Positions 46,878 to 55,689 of a DNA stretch of 64,000 nucleotides are shown one piece after another. Position numbers and translations under genes: made by a program. The stretch spans positions 2,232,001 to 2,296,000 of the forward strand of contig CP126168.1 of NCBI GenBank assembly GCA_032881465.1, read 5' to 3'. The notes under the pieces were generated by a model. The model was not told the DNA's origin. It saw only the letters and a list, made by a program, of their open reading frames with translations, and searched no databases. Within the stretch, counting starts at the first letter, position 1; every line of letters starts with the position of its first letter. Origin of the DNA: Parvibaculaceae bacterium PLY_AMNH_Bact1. GTDB taxonomy: Bacteria > Pseudomonadota > Alphaproteobacteria > Parvibaculales > Parvibaculaceae.

Positions 46878-47061
46878 GAGCCTCTCCCTGAAGTTCTTTC
46901 TCGCGGCTTTTCGCCTGCGCTTTTTGCTGAGCATGACAAACAGAGCCCTCAAGTCAAATGCTATGCCTGCCCCTGCGTCGGTGGCACTCATATCGACTCA
47001 CGAATTGGAACGCGTACACTCACACCGATTGTTTTGTAGACCTATGGATGGAGAGATCTTC

Positions 47062-47430
47062 ATGAAACTCTGGCTGATGCTCGGCGCACTTAATGGTTTT
47101 CTGACCGTTGGCTTTGGCGCTTTTGGCGCCCATGGATTGAAAGCCCGCGCGAGCGCCACAGATCTCGCCGCCTTTGAGACCGGCGCTCAATATCACATGA
47201 CACACGCACTAGCTCTGCTTGCCGTCGCCTGGGTTGCGTCTATTGCACCTTCAACATTGGCAACAACAGCCGGCTGGGCTTTCACCTTTGGTATTCTCCT
47301 CTTCTCAGGGTCACTCTACTTTTTAGGGATAACCGGCAGCCGCTCATTGGTTCTCATCACGCCCATCGGCGGCACCGCGTTTATGATCGGCTGGTTCTGT
47401 CTCGCCATCGCCGCCTACCGCCTCACGTAA
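47062..47430 (+). CDS. DUF423 small membrane protein
   Basis: A 122-residue protein with four hydrophobic segments. The N-terminus LGALNGFLTVGFGAFGAHGLK and the QYHMTHALALL segment are characteristic of the DUF423 family. GGAGAG lies 6 nt before the ATG at 47062, so the longer frames are not needed. The function of the family is not established; it stands alone, divergent from the operon to the left. Confidence 0.9.
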   Translation: MKLWLMLGALNGFLTVGFGAFGAHGLKARASATDLAAFETGAQYHMTHALALLAVAWVASIAPSTLATTAGWAFTFGILLFSGSLYFLGITGSRSLVLITPIGGTAFMIGWFCLAIAAYRLT

Positions 47431-47551
47431 GGGCCCCACTGGACATCCATCACGCCCTTCCCTATTTTATAGACCACGGTCTATTTATGGGTTCGAGTTC
47501 TCCAAATAGCAGAGAGCGCGGCCCCAGCACCGTTTCGGGGAGGAAACGCGC

Positions 47552-49060
47552 TTGGCTGGAGAAAACATCCTTGTAATCGGCGCAGGCATCGCGGGGCTCA
47601 ATGCCGCTCTTGCGCTGAGCAAGCCAGGGCGCACCGTCACATTGATTGAGCGCGACCCACCACCGCCTGATGCGTCTGCCGATGCTGCATTCGAGGTATG
47701 GGAACGCCGGGGCGTCGGGCACCTGCGCCACAGCCATGCGTTCCTCGCGCGACTTTATCTGCTTCTGCGCGAAAAATACCCGGACCTCCTGCAGGAACTT
47801 CTCGGTGCGGGATGTCGTGAACTGCGTTTTGAGGATGGCATCCCCACCACCCTGCGCGACAGCTACGTTCCCGAACCAGAGGATGACGACCTCACGATCC
47901 TGACCAGCAGACGCACGACACTTGAGTTCATCATGCGGCGCTATGCAGCAACCCTGCCCGGCATCACCTTTATGACCGGCACACGGGTGAAAGGATTGAG
48001 ACAGGACCGGGCGACTGACGGCACGCCCATGATCACCGGCGTAACCACTGACAATCAGGGCCAGGACCAAAATCTTGCCGCTGACCTTGTCGTTGATGCA
48101 GGCGGAAAAAATGCGCTGGGCATGGATTGGCTGAAGGCGTCCGGGATCCAGGTACGCCAGGACGTCGAAGGCGCTGGCATCCTCTATTACACCCGCCATT
48201 ATCGGCTTCGCCCAGGCCAGGAAGAGCCTCCCCGTAGCAAGCTGCCGAATGGTGCTGATCTTGGATACATCAAGTATGGCGTCTTTCCCGCCGACAATGG
48301 CTGTTTCTCCATCACGCTGGCAGTGCCGGAAGTGGAGATGGAGATCCGCCGTCGTATTGTGCATCCGGAAGTTTTCGACACGATCTGCCGGTCGCTACCC
48401 GCCATGGCACCCTGGATCGAAGAAACACGCGTGGAACCCAAATCCAAAGTCTATGGAATGGGCGAATTAAAAAGCCAATGGCGCCACCTGATAGAAGATG
48501 GGCAACCTGTGGTGTTGAACTATTTCCCTATGGGCGACAATCTCATCCGCACAAATCCGCTGTATGGCCGCGGCTGCTCCTTTGCCGCTGTTGAGGCGCA
48601 GGCCCTCGCCAATGCAATTGATGCGACCGACGACCCGGCAGAACGTGCTCGCCGCTATCACACAGAAGTCACGCAGGAAGTCCGTCCTTACTATGACAGC
48701 ATGTTGAAGCAGGACCGGGCGGCCATAAGACGCGCCGCGAACGGCTTGAACCCGGACTACGAAGCCGGTCTCAAAGCACGACTGGCAAAAAGCTTCATCG
48801 AAGATGCGATCAACATCGCACTGAGGTCAGATGTCGACCTGCTGCGCGAAGCCATGCACGGCTTCCATATGTTAAGCCACCCGGACGCCTGGCTGAAAAA
48901 CCCGAAAAACTTTTTCAAAGTCATGCGCGCGTGGGCACGCGGCAAAAAGCGTAACAAGGCGTTCTACCTACCGCGCATTGGCCCGAACCGCAAAGAGATG
49001 TTTGAGCTACTGGAGCTCTCCCCTACGGTGGACTGGGAAACATACAAAAAAGCGGCATGA
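47552..49060 (+). CDS. FAD-dependent oxidoreductase/monooxygenase-like protein
   Basis: A 502-residue flavoprotein starting at TTG, with GGGGAGGA about 8 nt upstream. The FAD motif is ILVIGAGIAGLNAALALS; the later VVDAGGKNALGMDWL and NPLYGRGCSFAAVEAQALA complete the flavin fold seen in aromatic hydroxylases and halogenase-like enzymes. No halogenase WxWxIP motif is visible. It overlaps by 4 bp the reading frame of the following alpha/beta hydrolase, an arrangement compatible with successive oxidation and hydrolysis. Confidence 0.85.
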   Translation: MAGENILVIGAGIAGLNAALALSKPGRTVTLIERDPPPPDASADAAFEVWERRGVGHLRHSHAFLARLYLLLREKYPDLLQELLGAGCRELRFEDGIPTTLRDSYVPEPEDDDLTILTSRRTTLEFIMRRYAATLPGITFMTGTRVKGLRQDRATDGTPMITGVTTDNQGQDQNLAADLVVDAGGKNALGMDWLKASGIQVRQDVEGAGILYYTRHYRLRPGQEEPPRSKLPNGADLGYIKYGVFPADNGCFSITLAVPEVEMEIRRRIVHPEVFDTICRSLPAMAPWIEETRVEPKSKVYGMGELKSQWRHLIEDGQPVVLNYFPMGDNLIRTNPLYGRGCSFAAVEAQALANAIDATDDPAERARRYHTEVTQEVRPYYDSMLKQDRAAIRRAANGLNPDYEAGLKARLAKSFIEDAINIALRSDVDLLREAMHGFHMLSHPDAWLKNPKNFFKVMRAWARGKKRNKAFYLPRIGPNRKEMFELLELSPTVDWETYKKAA

Positions 49061-49095
49061 GCCCGCTCAATCAAAAAGAACAACAGGGAATGATC

Positions 49096-50064
49096 ATGGT
49101 CGATTTCGCCAATCCACGTTTTGTGAAAACCAATGGCCTCAACATGGCGGTCTTTGAAGAAGGCGAAGGCCTGCCCGTCATTTTCTGTCACGGCTTTCCG
49201 GAGCTCGGATATTCCTGGCGCCACCAGGTTCCCGCTGTCGCTGCGGCCGGTTTCCATGCCATCGCTCCTGATCAGCGCGGCTATGGGCAGACCGTCGGCC
49301 CGAAAGGCGAAGATGCCGTTGACCAATATGACATGGAACATCTGCTGGGTGATCTCATCGGCATGATGGATGAAATGGGTCTGGAAAAGGCCATCTTCTG
49401 CGGCCACGACTGGGGCGGGTTTGTTGTCTGGCAGATGGCGTTACACCACCCAGACCGGGTCGCAGGCGTCATCGGCGTCAACACGCCTTTTACACCGCGC
49501 TCGCCCATGGACCCAATCGCACTCATGCGCGCAGCCTTTGGGGAAGACATGTACATCGTCTTCTTCCAGAAATTCGGCATCGCCGAAGCCCTCTTTCAGC
49601 AGGACATCGAGAAAACCATGCGCTTCTGGTACCGGAAAAGCGGCATCACGCTCGCTGAATATGATGCGCAGCCGGAAGAGAATAAAAAGCTCGCGTTGGG
49701 TGAAGCCTTCAAAACACCAGAAAGCGAATGGATGGGCGAACAGCTGCTCACACCAGAAGAGTTCGACTATTACGTGAGTGCTTTCAAAAAGTCAGGCTAT
49801 GAGGGCGGCATCAACTGGTATCGAAACTTCACCCGCAATTGGGAGAAGTCGGAAGGCATTGAAGAAAAGATCAATGTCCCCTGCCTCATGATCTCCGCAG
49901 CCAATGACATTGTACTCCGCCCCGAAATGGCAGACGGCATGGAGACCTACATTCCCGATCTCGAGAAACACATCATCCCGGATTGTGGCCACTGGACTCA
50001 GTCTGAAAAGCCGGATGAACTGAACGCCCTCATCACAGATTGGCTCAAACGACGGTTCACCTAG
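49096..50064 (+). CDS. Alpha/beta hydrolase, epoxide-hydrolase-like
   Basis: A 322-residue hydrolase. The oxyanion segment is FCHGFPELGYSWRHQ, the nucleophile Asp is in CGHDWGG, a characteristic epoxide hydrolase/dehalogenase nucleophile elbow, and the catalytic His is in DCGHWTQ. I start at 49096, where AGGGA lies 6 nt upstream; ATG at 49057 would overlap the flavoprotein by 4 bp and ATG at 49090 is also possible. The aspartate nucleophile favours an epoxide or haloalkane substrate over an ester. Confidence 0.88.
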   Translation: MVDFANPRFVKTNGLNMAVFEEGEGLPVIFCHGFPELGYSWRHQVPAVAAAGFHAIAPDQRGYGQTVGPKGEDAVDQYDMEHLLGDLIGMMDEMGLEKAIFCGHDWGGFVVWQMALHHPDRVAGVIGVNTPFTPRSPMDPIALMRAAFGEDMYIVFFQKFGIAEALFQQDIEKTMRFWYRKSGITLAEYDAQPEENKKLALGEAFKTPESEWMGEQLLTPEEFDYYVSAFKKSGYEGGINWYRNFTRNWEKSEGIEEKINVPCLMISAANDIVLRPEMADGMETYIPDLEKHIIPDCGHWTQSEKPDELNALITDWLKRRFT

Positions 50065-50151
50065 TCCTTTCGGAGTGCTGACGCCTCTCGCCATAGGCGC
50101 ACGTTCAGCGTAGGCTCTCCCAAACTGAATAGCGCTGCTGGGAGCCTCACC

Positions 50152-50604
50152 ATGACACCTGAACTCGTCTTTCTGATCGCGACCTACGGCATCATGCCCT
50201 TCTGGCTCTTGCTGGCACTCGCACCCACTTGGAAGTTCACCCAAGCACTGGTGCACAGCGCACTTATTCCTATCGTCATCGGCATTGGCTACACGTTTTA
50301 TGTGGCGACTGGTGCCTTCAGTGTTGAGGGCGGTGGCTTCGGCACGTTGGAAGCGCTCATGATCGCCTTTACTGTCCCTGAAGCGGTGATCGCCGGTTGG
50401 CTCCACTACCTCGTGTTCGATCTCTTTGTCGGCGCCTGGGAAGTACGAGACGCGCAAAAGCGCGGCATCAACCAATGGCTTGTGGCACCGTGTCTTTTCT
50501 TCACCCTGATGCTCGGGCCCTTCGGCCTGCTCCTTTACATCGCCCTGCGGTTCGTCACCCGCAAGGGCGGCTGGTCCCTAGACCAAGCTGAGACCCCGGC
50601 CTGA
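50152..50604 (+). CDS. ABA4-like (DUF4281) membrane protein
   Basis: A 150-residue protein with four membrane helices. GWLHYLVFDLFVGAWEVRDAQ and the LMLGPFGLLLYIALR ending match the ABA4/DUF4281 family, named from a plant neoxanthin-synthesis protein. Bacterial members are uncharacterised. GGGAG precedes the ATG. It is followed after 4 bp by the NTF2-like gene, and the flavoprotein and hydrolase genes lie just upstream on the same strand. Confidence 0.9.
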   Translation: MTPELVFLIATYGIMPFWLLLALAPTWKFTQALVHSALIPIVIGIGYTFYVATGAFSVEGGGFGTLEALMIAFTVPEAVIAGWLHYLVFDLFVGAWEVRDAQKRGINQWLVAPCLFFTLMLGPFGLLLYIALRFVTRKGGWSLDQAETPA

Positions 50605-50608
50605 TCCC

Positions 50609-51013
50609 ATGCGCGAAATCGAAACCCTTCTCTTTGCCAATGAGACATTCTACCGCGCGGTCGCCGATCAGGACATGGACGCACTGGAAGGCCTGTGGTC
50701 GGTCGCGGTTCCCGTCTCCTGCCTTCATCCCGGCTGGCCACCGCTCCATGGGCGCGACGAGGTGATGGAGAGCTGGCGGCGGATCATCAATGGACCCGCT
50801 CCGCCCGCGATTGAGTGCCAAGCCGCCACGGCCCACCTGATCGGCACAACCGGGTTGGTTACGTGCTACGAGAAGATCGGCGCTGAGTGGCTCATTGCCA
50901 GCAATCTGTTTGTGCGAGAAGGCCAGGACTGGGCCATGGTTCATCACCAGTCAGGTCCGGTAAGCCAGCCCCCGGAAGGCGACGAGATCGCTCCAACCCC
51001 ACAGGCAAACTGA
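50609..51013 (+). CDS. SnoaL/NTF2-like protein
   Basis: A 134-residue protein with the cone-shaped NTF2 fold pattern: helix around NETFYRAVADQDMDALEGLWS, then W-rich loop, VMESWRRIINGP and a C-terminal sheet with WAMVHHQSGPV. Members bind small hydrophobic ligands or act as isomerases and cyclases; others are ligand-binding only. The ATG lies 4 bp past the ABA4-like stop, so the pair is an operon. The ligand is unknown. Confidence 0.87.
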   Translation: MREIETLLFANETFYRAVADQDMDALEGLWSVAVPVSCLHPGWPPLHGRDEVMESWRRIINGPAPPAIECQAATAHLIGTTGLVTCYEKIGAEWLIASNLFVREGQDWAMVHHQSGPVSQPPEGDEIAPTPQAN

Positions 51014-51192
51014 CCAGGCCCTCCCAAGAACCCTGCCAAAAAACTGGCACCCCAACTGACATTTCTGTCACCCGGCGCTTGTTGCATCGCAACACCTTGG
51101 GTATGATCCCGCCGACCGAGCACCGACCAGGTTGCAGGACACACGTCGTGCGGCCTAAATGGACGTTCACCAGGTAAAAATACTAGGACCGA

Positions 51193-51254
51193 CCCCCGGA
51201 AAACCGGGCAAAAAAGCCAAATGGCCTATGCCCTCGACCGGCTGAGAAGCGGTC
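51193..51254 (+). promoter_or_regulatory. Structured leader of the glycosyltransferase operon
   Basis: Three short hairpins lie in a row 28-90 nt before the first start codon: CCCGG-AAAA-CCGGG (51195-51208), GCC-AAAT-GGC (51216-51225) and GACCG...CGGTC (51236-51254). The series could be an RNA element; a weak resemblance of the middle part to the c-di-GMP-I core was rejected as incomplete. There is no coding sequence in the 268-bp gap. Confidence 0.35.
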
Positions 51255-51281
51255 CATAACGGAAATGAGAAGGAGAGGTGG

Positions 51282-52637
51282 ATGTCGCAGGCGCTGGAAA
51301 ACCAGGCCCTCGCTCCTGTTGTCGAGCCGGTTGAAACAACCGATCGCCGGGATGCCACCGTCGAAGCCATTAATGGTGACCGAGCTCTGCGGATTCTCCT
51401 GCCGAGTTATCGATCCAACCCAACGACTGGCGGTCAGGGCGTCTATATGCGCCACATCTCAAAAGCACTTGTCGAACTGGGTCACCATGTCGATGTGATC
51501 TCTGGTCCGCCCTACCCGGATCTAGACCCCCGTGTCGGCCTGATCAAACTTCCCTCCCTCGACCTCTATGCAACCCCCCACCCGATCCGGGCGTTTCGAC
51601 CTTGGATGCTGAAGTCAAAGATCGACCTCTTTGAGTGGTGGAGCCACAATTGGGGCGGCTTCCCGGAGCCTTACACGTTCGGTGAACGACTTGCGGAATA
51701 CATGGTCGACAAGATCGACCAATATGACGTCATGCATGACAACCAGACTCTTTGCTGGGGCATGCTGAAAGTACGCGATATGGGCCTACCCGTCGCTGGC
51801 ACAATCCATCACCCCATCACCATGGACAAACGCATTGATATTGCTGCAATGCCGAACCCTTGGATGAAATTCCTGAAATGGCGCTGGTATACCTTCCTCA
51901 ATATGCAGATGAAGGTTGCCCACGAGCTTGACCCGATCATCGTGGTGTCGGAAAGCACCCGCCAGGATGTAAACAAAGACTTTGGGCTGCCGCTCGACAC
52001 GATGCAGGTCGTGCACCACGGCATCAACCACCTTCAATTCCACCCAATGCCAGAAGTAAAGCGCGTCGACAATCGTCTGATTGTCTGTGCAAGCGCAGAT
52101 GTGCCCCTCAAAGGCCTCATCTTCCTGATCCGTGCATACGACAAGCTTCTCAAAGAGCGCCCTGACCTGGAGCTCCACGTCATCGGCAAGCTCCGCGATG
52201 GGCCGACCAAGAAAGAGCTGAAGCGCCGTGGCCTTATGGACAAGGTAACCTTCATCTCCGGCATGAGCGACGATGACATTACCCGCGCCTACGCGGAAGC
52301 CACTATGGTGATCTCGCCTTCTGTCTATGAAGGTTTTGGGTTCCCGGCTGGCGAAGCCATGTCGTGTGGTGCCCCTGTGATCGCGACAACCGGCGGGTCT
52401 TTGCCTGAAGTTGTGGGCGACGCGGGTATCGTTGTGGAACACTCAAATCCAGAAGCACTGGCCGATGCCATTGCAGACCTTCTCGACAATCCAGAAAAAC
52501 GCGACGAACTGGGCCGCAAAGCCCGCCAGCGTGTGCTCGACCATTTCAAATGGGAACGGACCGCACGCCAGGTCGTCGATATTTACCGTCAGGCCATGCA
52601 AGATGCAGACAATCGACTTCAACAAGCTCGGGCTTGA
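51282..52637 (+). CDS. Glycosyltransferase family 4 protein
   Basis: A 451-residue cytoplasmic retaining glycosyltransferase (GT-B fold). GGQGVYMRHISKAL near the N-terminus is the acceptor/nucleotide loop, and the E-x7-E motif is EGFGFPAGE in the C-terminal domain. About 45 unstructured residues precede the fold. GGAGAGGTGG precedes the ATG. The first gene of a three-gene operon with a methyltransferase (35-bp overlap) and an (alpha/alpha) barrel protein; the acceptor and donor are unknown. Confidence 0.9.
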   Translation: MSQALENQALAPVVEPVETTDRRDATVEAINGDRALRILLPSYRSNPTTGGQGVYMRHISKALVELGHHVDVISGPPYPDLDPRVGLIKLPSLDLYATPHPIRAFRPWMLKSKIDLFEWWSHNWGGFPEPYTFGERLAEYMVDKIDQYDVMHDNQTLCWGMLKVRDMGLPVAGTIHHPITMDKRIDIAAMPNPWMKFLKWRWYTFLNMQMKVAHELDPIIVVSESTRQDVNKDFGLPLDTMQVVHHGINHLQFHPMPEVKRVDNRLIVCASADVPLKGLIFLIRAYDKLLKERPDLELHVIGKLRDGPTKKELKRRGLMDKVTFISGMSDDDITRAYAEATMVISPSVYEGFGFPAGEAMSCGAPVIATTGGSLPEVVGDAGIVVEHSNPEALADAIADLLDNPEKRDELGRKARQRVLDHFKWERTARQVVDIYRQAMQDADNRLQQARA

Positions 52638-53325
52638 GGACGGGGAGTATGTGCTCGACCTTGGCTGCGGCGAAGGTCGACACGTGCATGCCCTCTATCA
52701 TCACAAAGTCTGCAACGTGGTCGGCATCGACCTTGCGTTTGACGATGTAAAGAAGACCGGGAAAGGCTTTGAACATTGTCCGGACCTGGACCCCGACAGC
52801 GAACGCCGCTGCACCCTGGCGGTCGGCAATGCGCTAAGCCTGCCTTTCGCAGACAATTCCTTCGACAAGATCGTCTGCTCTGAAGTGATGGAGCACATTC
52901 CGAACTATCGTCAGGCCCTGGAAGAAGTTGCCCGCGTTCTAAAACCCGGCGGCACCTTTGCGGTTTCCGTGCCTCGCTACTGGCCCGAATGGATCTGCTG
53001 GGCCCTGTCGGACGATTATCACAATGAACCTGGTGGCCATGTGCGCATTTTTCGCACCAGCCGCTTGAAGAAAGACGTAGAAGCCACCGGCACAAGGTTC
53101 AAGCATCGCCATTGGGCACACGGCCTGCATTCCCCCTATTGGTGGTTACGTTGCGCGGTTGGTGTGAAAAAGTCAGATTCCAAAATCGTCAATTTCTACC
53201 ATCGCTTGCTTGTGTGGGAGATCACGGACAATCCCCTACTCACCCGCATCCTCGAAGCAATTGCAGCCCCCTTAATGGGCAAGAGTGTTGTTCTTTATTT
53301 CGACAAACAGAGCACGTCATCATGA
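52603..53325 (+). CDS. Class I SAM methyltransferase (type 11)
   Basis: A 240-residue methyltransferase. Motif I is VLDLGCGEGRH, motif II GIDLAFDDV, then CSEVMEHIPNYRQAL and VLKPGGTFAVSVP. The start is placed at 52603, 35 bp inside the glycosyltransferase gene, because the SAM fold begins directly after it; the frame extends further upstream without homology. It overlaps the next gene by 4 bp (ATGA). Together with the glycosyltransferase it suggests a methylated sugar or glycolipid. Confidence 0.9.
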   Translation: MQTIDFNKLGLEDGEYVLDLGCGEGRHVHALYHHKVCNVVGIDLAFDDVKKTGKGFEHCPDLDPDSERRCTLAVGNALSLPFADNSFDKIVCSEVMEHIPNYRQALEEVARVLKPGGTFAVSVPRYWPEWICWALSDDYHNEPGGHVRIFRTSRLKKDVEATGTRFKHRHWAHGLHSPYWWLRCAVGVKKSDSKIVNFYHRLLVWEITDNPLLTRILEAIAAPLMGKSVVLYFDKQSTSS

Positions 53326-54407
53326 CTCTCCTCACCAAGGGCGACCGCCTGCCAGACGACTTCTTCAAAGGGTCCGTCGTGCGCATCAAAGAACTGCAGC
53401 GCGACAATGGCGCGATCCCCTGGTTTGATGGCGGCGTTATCGATCCGTGGAATCATACAGAAGCAGCGATGGGCCTCGCCGTTCTAGGCGAAATGCAGGC
53501 TGCGGAACGGGCCTACGCCTACCTCATGGACACTCAGCTGGACGACGGTTCCTGGTGGGGCGAGCTTGGCTCAGCCGTCCCCATGGATGAAGAAGAACAG
53601 CGCTACACAGGCGGCGAAGAAGGGGCGGGAAAACCCGTCCGCGACACGAATTTCGCAGCCTATATTGCGACAGGTGCCTGGCATCATTTCCTTCTGACCG
53701 GCGACAAAACCTTCCTTACCGACATTTGGCCCCATGTAAAAAAGGCCATAGAATTCATCCTCGATCACCAAACGGAGCATGGCGACATTCGCTGGGCAGC
53801 AGATGATCCCCACACGCCGGAGGATGACGCGCTCATCACAGGCTGTTCGTCCATCTATAAAAGCCTTGAATGCGCGGTCCACATTGCCCGCGAGATGAAT
53901 GAACCAAGCCGCGACTGGACGATTGCCCGTCAGCGTCTCGGTGAAGCGCTGCGGGACAAACCACACAGGTTTGATCGTACCTGGGAGCCTAAGACCCGTT
54001 ACTCGATGGACTGGTACTATCCAGTGCTCGCCGGAGTTCTAACCGGTGAAGCCGCCATTAAACGCCTGGACTGGAAGTGGGAGACTTTTGTCGCTGAAGG
54101 CAAAGGTTGCCGATGCGTGATCGACGAACCTTGGGTGACCGTCGCCGAGTCCGCTGAGCTTGTGATGGCGCTTCTTGTGTCCGGCCAACGCAAAAAGGCA
54201 GAACAGCTCTTGTCCTGGCAGCACCAGTGGCGCTCGGACTGCGGCGCTTACTGGATGGGTTTTCAGTTTGAGGACAAGGTGGCCTGGCCACAGGAACGTC
54301 CGGCCTGGACCGCAGCTGCCGTCATCCTCGCAACAGACGCGGTGATCGGCATGACACCTGCCTCGCATCTATTTGCTGAGCGGACCCTCGCCGAGGCGGC
54401 GGAGTAA
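53322..54407 (+). CDS. (Alpha/alpha) barrel protein, prenyltransferase/squalene-cyclase or six-hairpin glycosidase-like
   Basis: A 361-residue protein with repeated helical segments rich in W, G and H (DGGVIDPWNHTEAAMGL, LDDGSWWGEL, YIATGAWHHFLLTGD, DWYYPVLAG, GCRCVIDEPW). The GSWWGE-type repeat resembles the QW motif of squalene/oxidosqualene cyclases and protein prenyltransferases, but six-hairpin glycosidases share the same barrel and are equally likely given the glycosyltransferase next door. Its ATG overlaps the methyltransferase stop by 4 bp. There is no signal peptide. The end overlaps the convergent methyltransferase by 39 bp. Confidence 0.8.
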   Translation: MTLLTKGDRLPDDFFKGSVVRIKELQRDNGAIPWFDGGVIDPWNHTEAAMGLAVLGEMQAAERAYAYLMDTQLDDGSWWGELGSAVPMDEEEQRYTGGEEGAGKPVRDTNFAAYIATGAWHHFLLTGDKTFLTDIWPHVKKAIEFILDHQTEHGDIRWAADDPHTPEDDALITGCSSIYKSLECAVHIAREMNEPSRDWTIARQRLGEALRDKPHRFDRTWEPKTRYSMDWYYPVLAGVLTGEAAIKRLDWKWETFVAEGKGCRCVIDEPWVTVAESAELVMALLVSGQRKKAEQLLSWQHQWRSDCGAYWMGFQFEDKVAWPQERPAWTAAAVILATDAVIGMTPASHLFAERTLAEAAE

Positions 54408-55013
54408 CCGAAGCGACTTCACCGTTTCGATCTCTTCAAACAGCTGCGATGCAATCGCCATCTTGTAAATTTCATAAGGTGCCTGTCCCCCATCCTTCGG
54501 GTCGGGAAAGACATCATGGATCGCAAGGATGCCGCCTGGAATGATCTTTGGGGCCCACAGACGATAATCGTTCAAGGCGTGCTCCAAAGCATGCCCCCCA
54601 TCGATAAACACCATCGCAAGCGGGGTTGCCCAATGGCGCGCAGCAACCGTCGACGGTGCGACAAGGGGAATGACTGTATCTTCAAGCCTGGCTGCGCGAA
54701 GGGTTCGGCGAAACAGCGGAAAGGTATTGAGCATGCCCGTCTCAGCATCGGCGAGAGACGGATCATGATGCTCCCACCCTGCCTGATTTTCCTCTGAGCC
54801 CAGATGGTGATCGAGCGCGTAGAGAACAGATCCGGTCTCCTGACAGGCAAGCCCGTAATATACCGTGGACTTGCCACAATAGGAGCCAACTTCCAGACAA
54901 GCCCCTCGCTCGCTCACGTCACGCGCGGCGCGATAAAGCGCATCCCCCTCGGATGGGTCGAGAAACCCTTTAATGGTTTCAATGTCGATAGGAAGCGTCA
55001 CACCAGTCATCAT
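54369..55013 (-). CDS. Class I SAM methyltransferase (Methyltransf_24 type)
   Basis: A 214-residue methyltransferase of the O-methyltransferase/Methyltransf_24 group: GACLEVGSYCGKSTVYYGLA (SAM site), then FIDGGHALEHALNDYRLWAP and GGILAIHDVFPD. A cysteine-containing motif I and the DGGHALEHALND metal-like pair are typical of the group that acts on sugars and nucleoside-linked substrates. Two adjacent ATGs (55013, 55010) are possible. It faces the glycosyltransferase operon with a 39-bp overlap, so antisense transcription is expected. Confidence 0.87.
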   Translation of the reverse strand: MMTGVTLPIDIETIKGFLDPSEGDALYRAARDVSERGACLEVGSYCGKSTVYYGLACQETGSVLYALDHHLGSEENQAGWEHHDPSLADAETGMLNTFPLFRRTLRAARLEDTVIPLVAPSTVAARHWATPLAMVFIDGGHALEHALNDYRLWAPKIIPGGILAIHDVFPDPKDGGQAPYEIYKMAIASQLFEEIETVKSLRLLRRLGEGPLSK

Positions 55014-55056
55014 GTCTCGTCTCGTTCGTCGAAGTCGCCCGCTTTATAGAGGATTT

Positions 55057-55689
55057 TCACGCCCGTGCGTGAGTGATCGCGGAAACAAATGAGTTGGCAC
55101 GACGGCGCGTTTCATCCAGATCTCCGCCGGGATCAAACACAGCAGATCCAACGCCAAACCCGTCTGCCCCCGCTGACCACCACTCGCCAACGTTTTCAGC
55201 ACTAATCCCACCGGTCGGAAGTAACGCCGCTTCCTCCCGTGACATCACAGAGCGCCAAGCAGAAATGGCTTTAGGTGACAAAGCCTCTGCAGGAAAGATT
55301 TTCAAGCCTTCAGCCCCTGCATCCAAGGCGGCAAACCCTTCCGATGGTGTAAAGACGCCGGGCACCGGAATAAGATCCACATCCAAGGCGCCAATTACCA
55401 GAGATGCATCAAGATGTGGCATGACCGCTAGCTCGCCGCCCGCGTTCGCCAACGCGGCCAGATCCTCCACAGTACGCAGCGTGCCACCGCCTACCAGAAC
55501 ATCATCACCTACGGCACCTCGAATGGCTTCGATGGAGCGAAGAGCACCGTCCACATTGAGCGGCACTTCAAGAATACAAATGCCTGCTTCAACGAGCACC
55601 TGGGCAGTGGAGACAGCATGGGCAGGCTGCAGCCCCCGCAGAATGGCGACAATGGGCATCCGCTCAAGAGACGCTCGAAGTCTGCTCAC
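55057..55689 (-). CDS. 2-dehydro-3-deoxy-6-phosphogalactonate aldolase-like (KDPG/KDPGal family)
   Basis: A 210-residue class I aldolase. MPIVAILRGL and ILEVPLN are the substrate loops, and the Schiff-base lysine is in LKIFPAEAL. The usual GAGTVL reads GGGTL and the usual SPN/TPN reads MPHLD, so the active-site rim is altered; the preferred substrate may differ from KDPGal. No other galactonate or Entner-Doudoroff genes are present. It overlaps the SDR gene by 4 bp and is the second gene of that pair. Confidence 0.87.
   Translation of the reverse strand: MSRLRASLERMPIVAILRGLQPAHAVSTAQVLVEAGICILEVPLNVDGALRSIEAIRGAVGDDVLVGGGTLRTVEDLAALANAGGELAVMPHLDASLVIGALDVDLIPVPGVFTPSEGFAALDAGAEGLKIFPAEALSPKAISAWRSVMSREEAALLPTGGISAENVGEWWSAGADGFGVGSAVFDPGGDLDETRRRANSFVSAITHARA

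Noticed and set aside
47462-48364. Long minus-strand frame of 300 codons opposite the flavoprotein
   Set aside because: Its composition has no recognisable domain and the plus-strand flavoprotein covers it with clear motifs; it is a shadow of codon bias.
51193-51254. c-di-GMP-I riboswitch
   Set aside because: Only a short AAGCC...GGCCTA piece resembles the core; the tetraloop receptor and second helix are missing.
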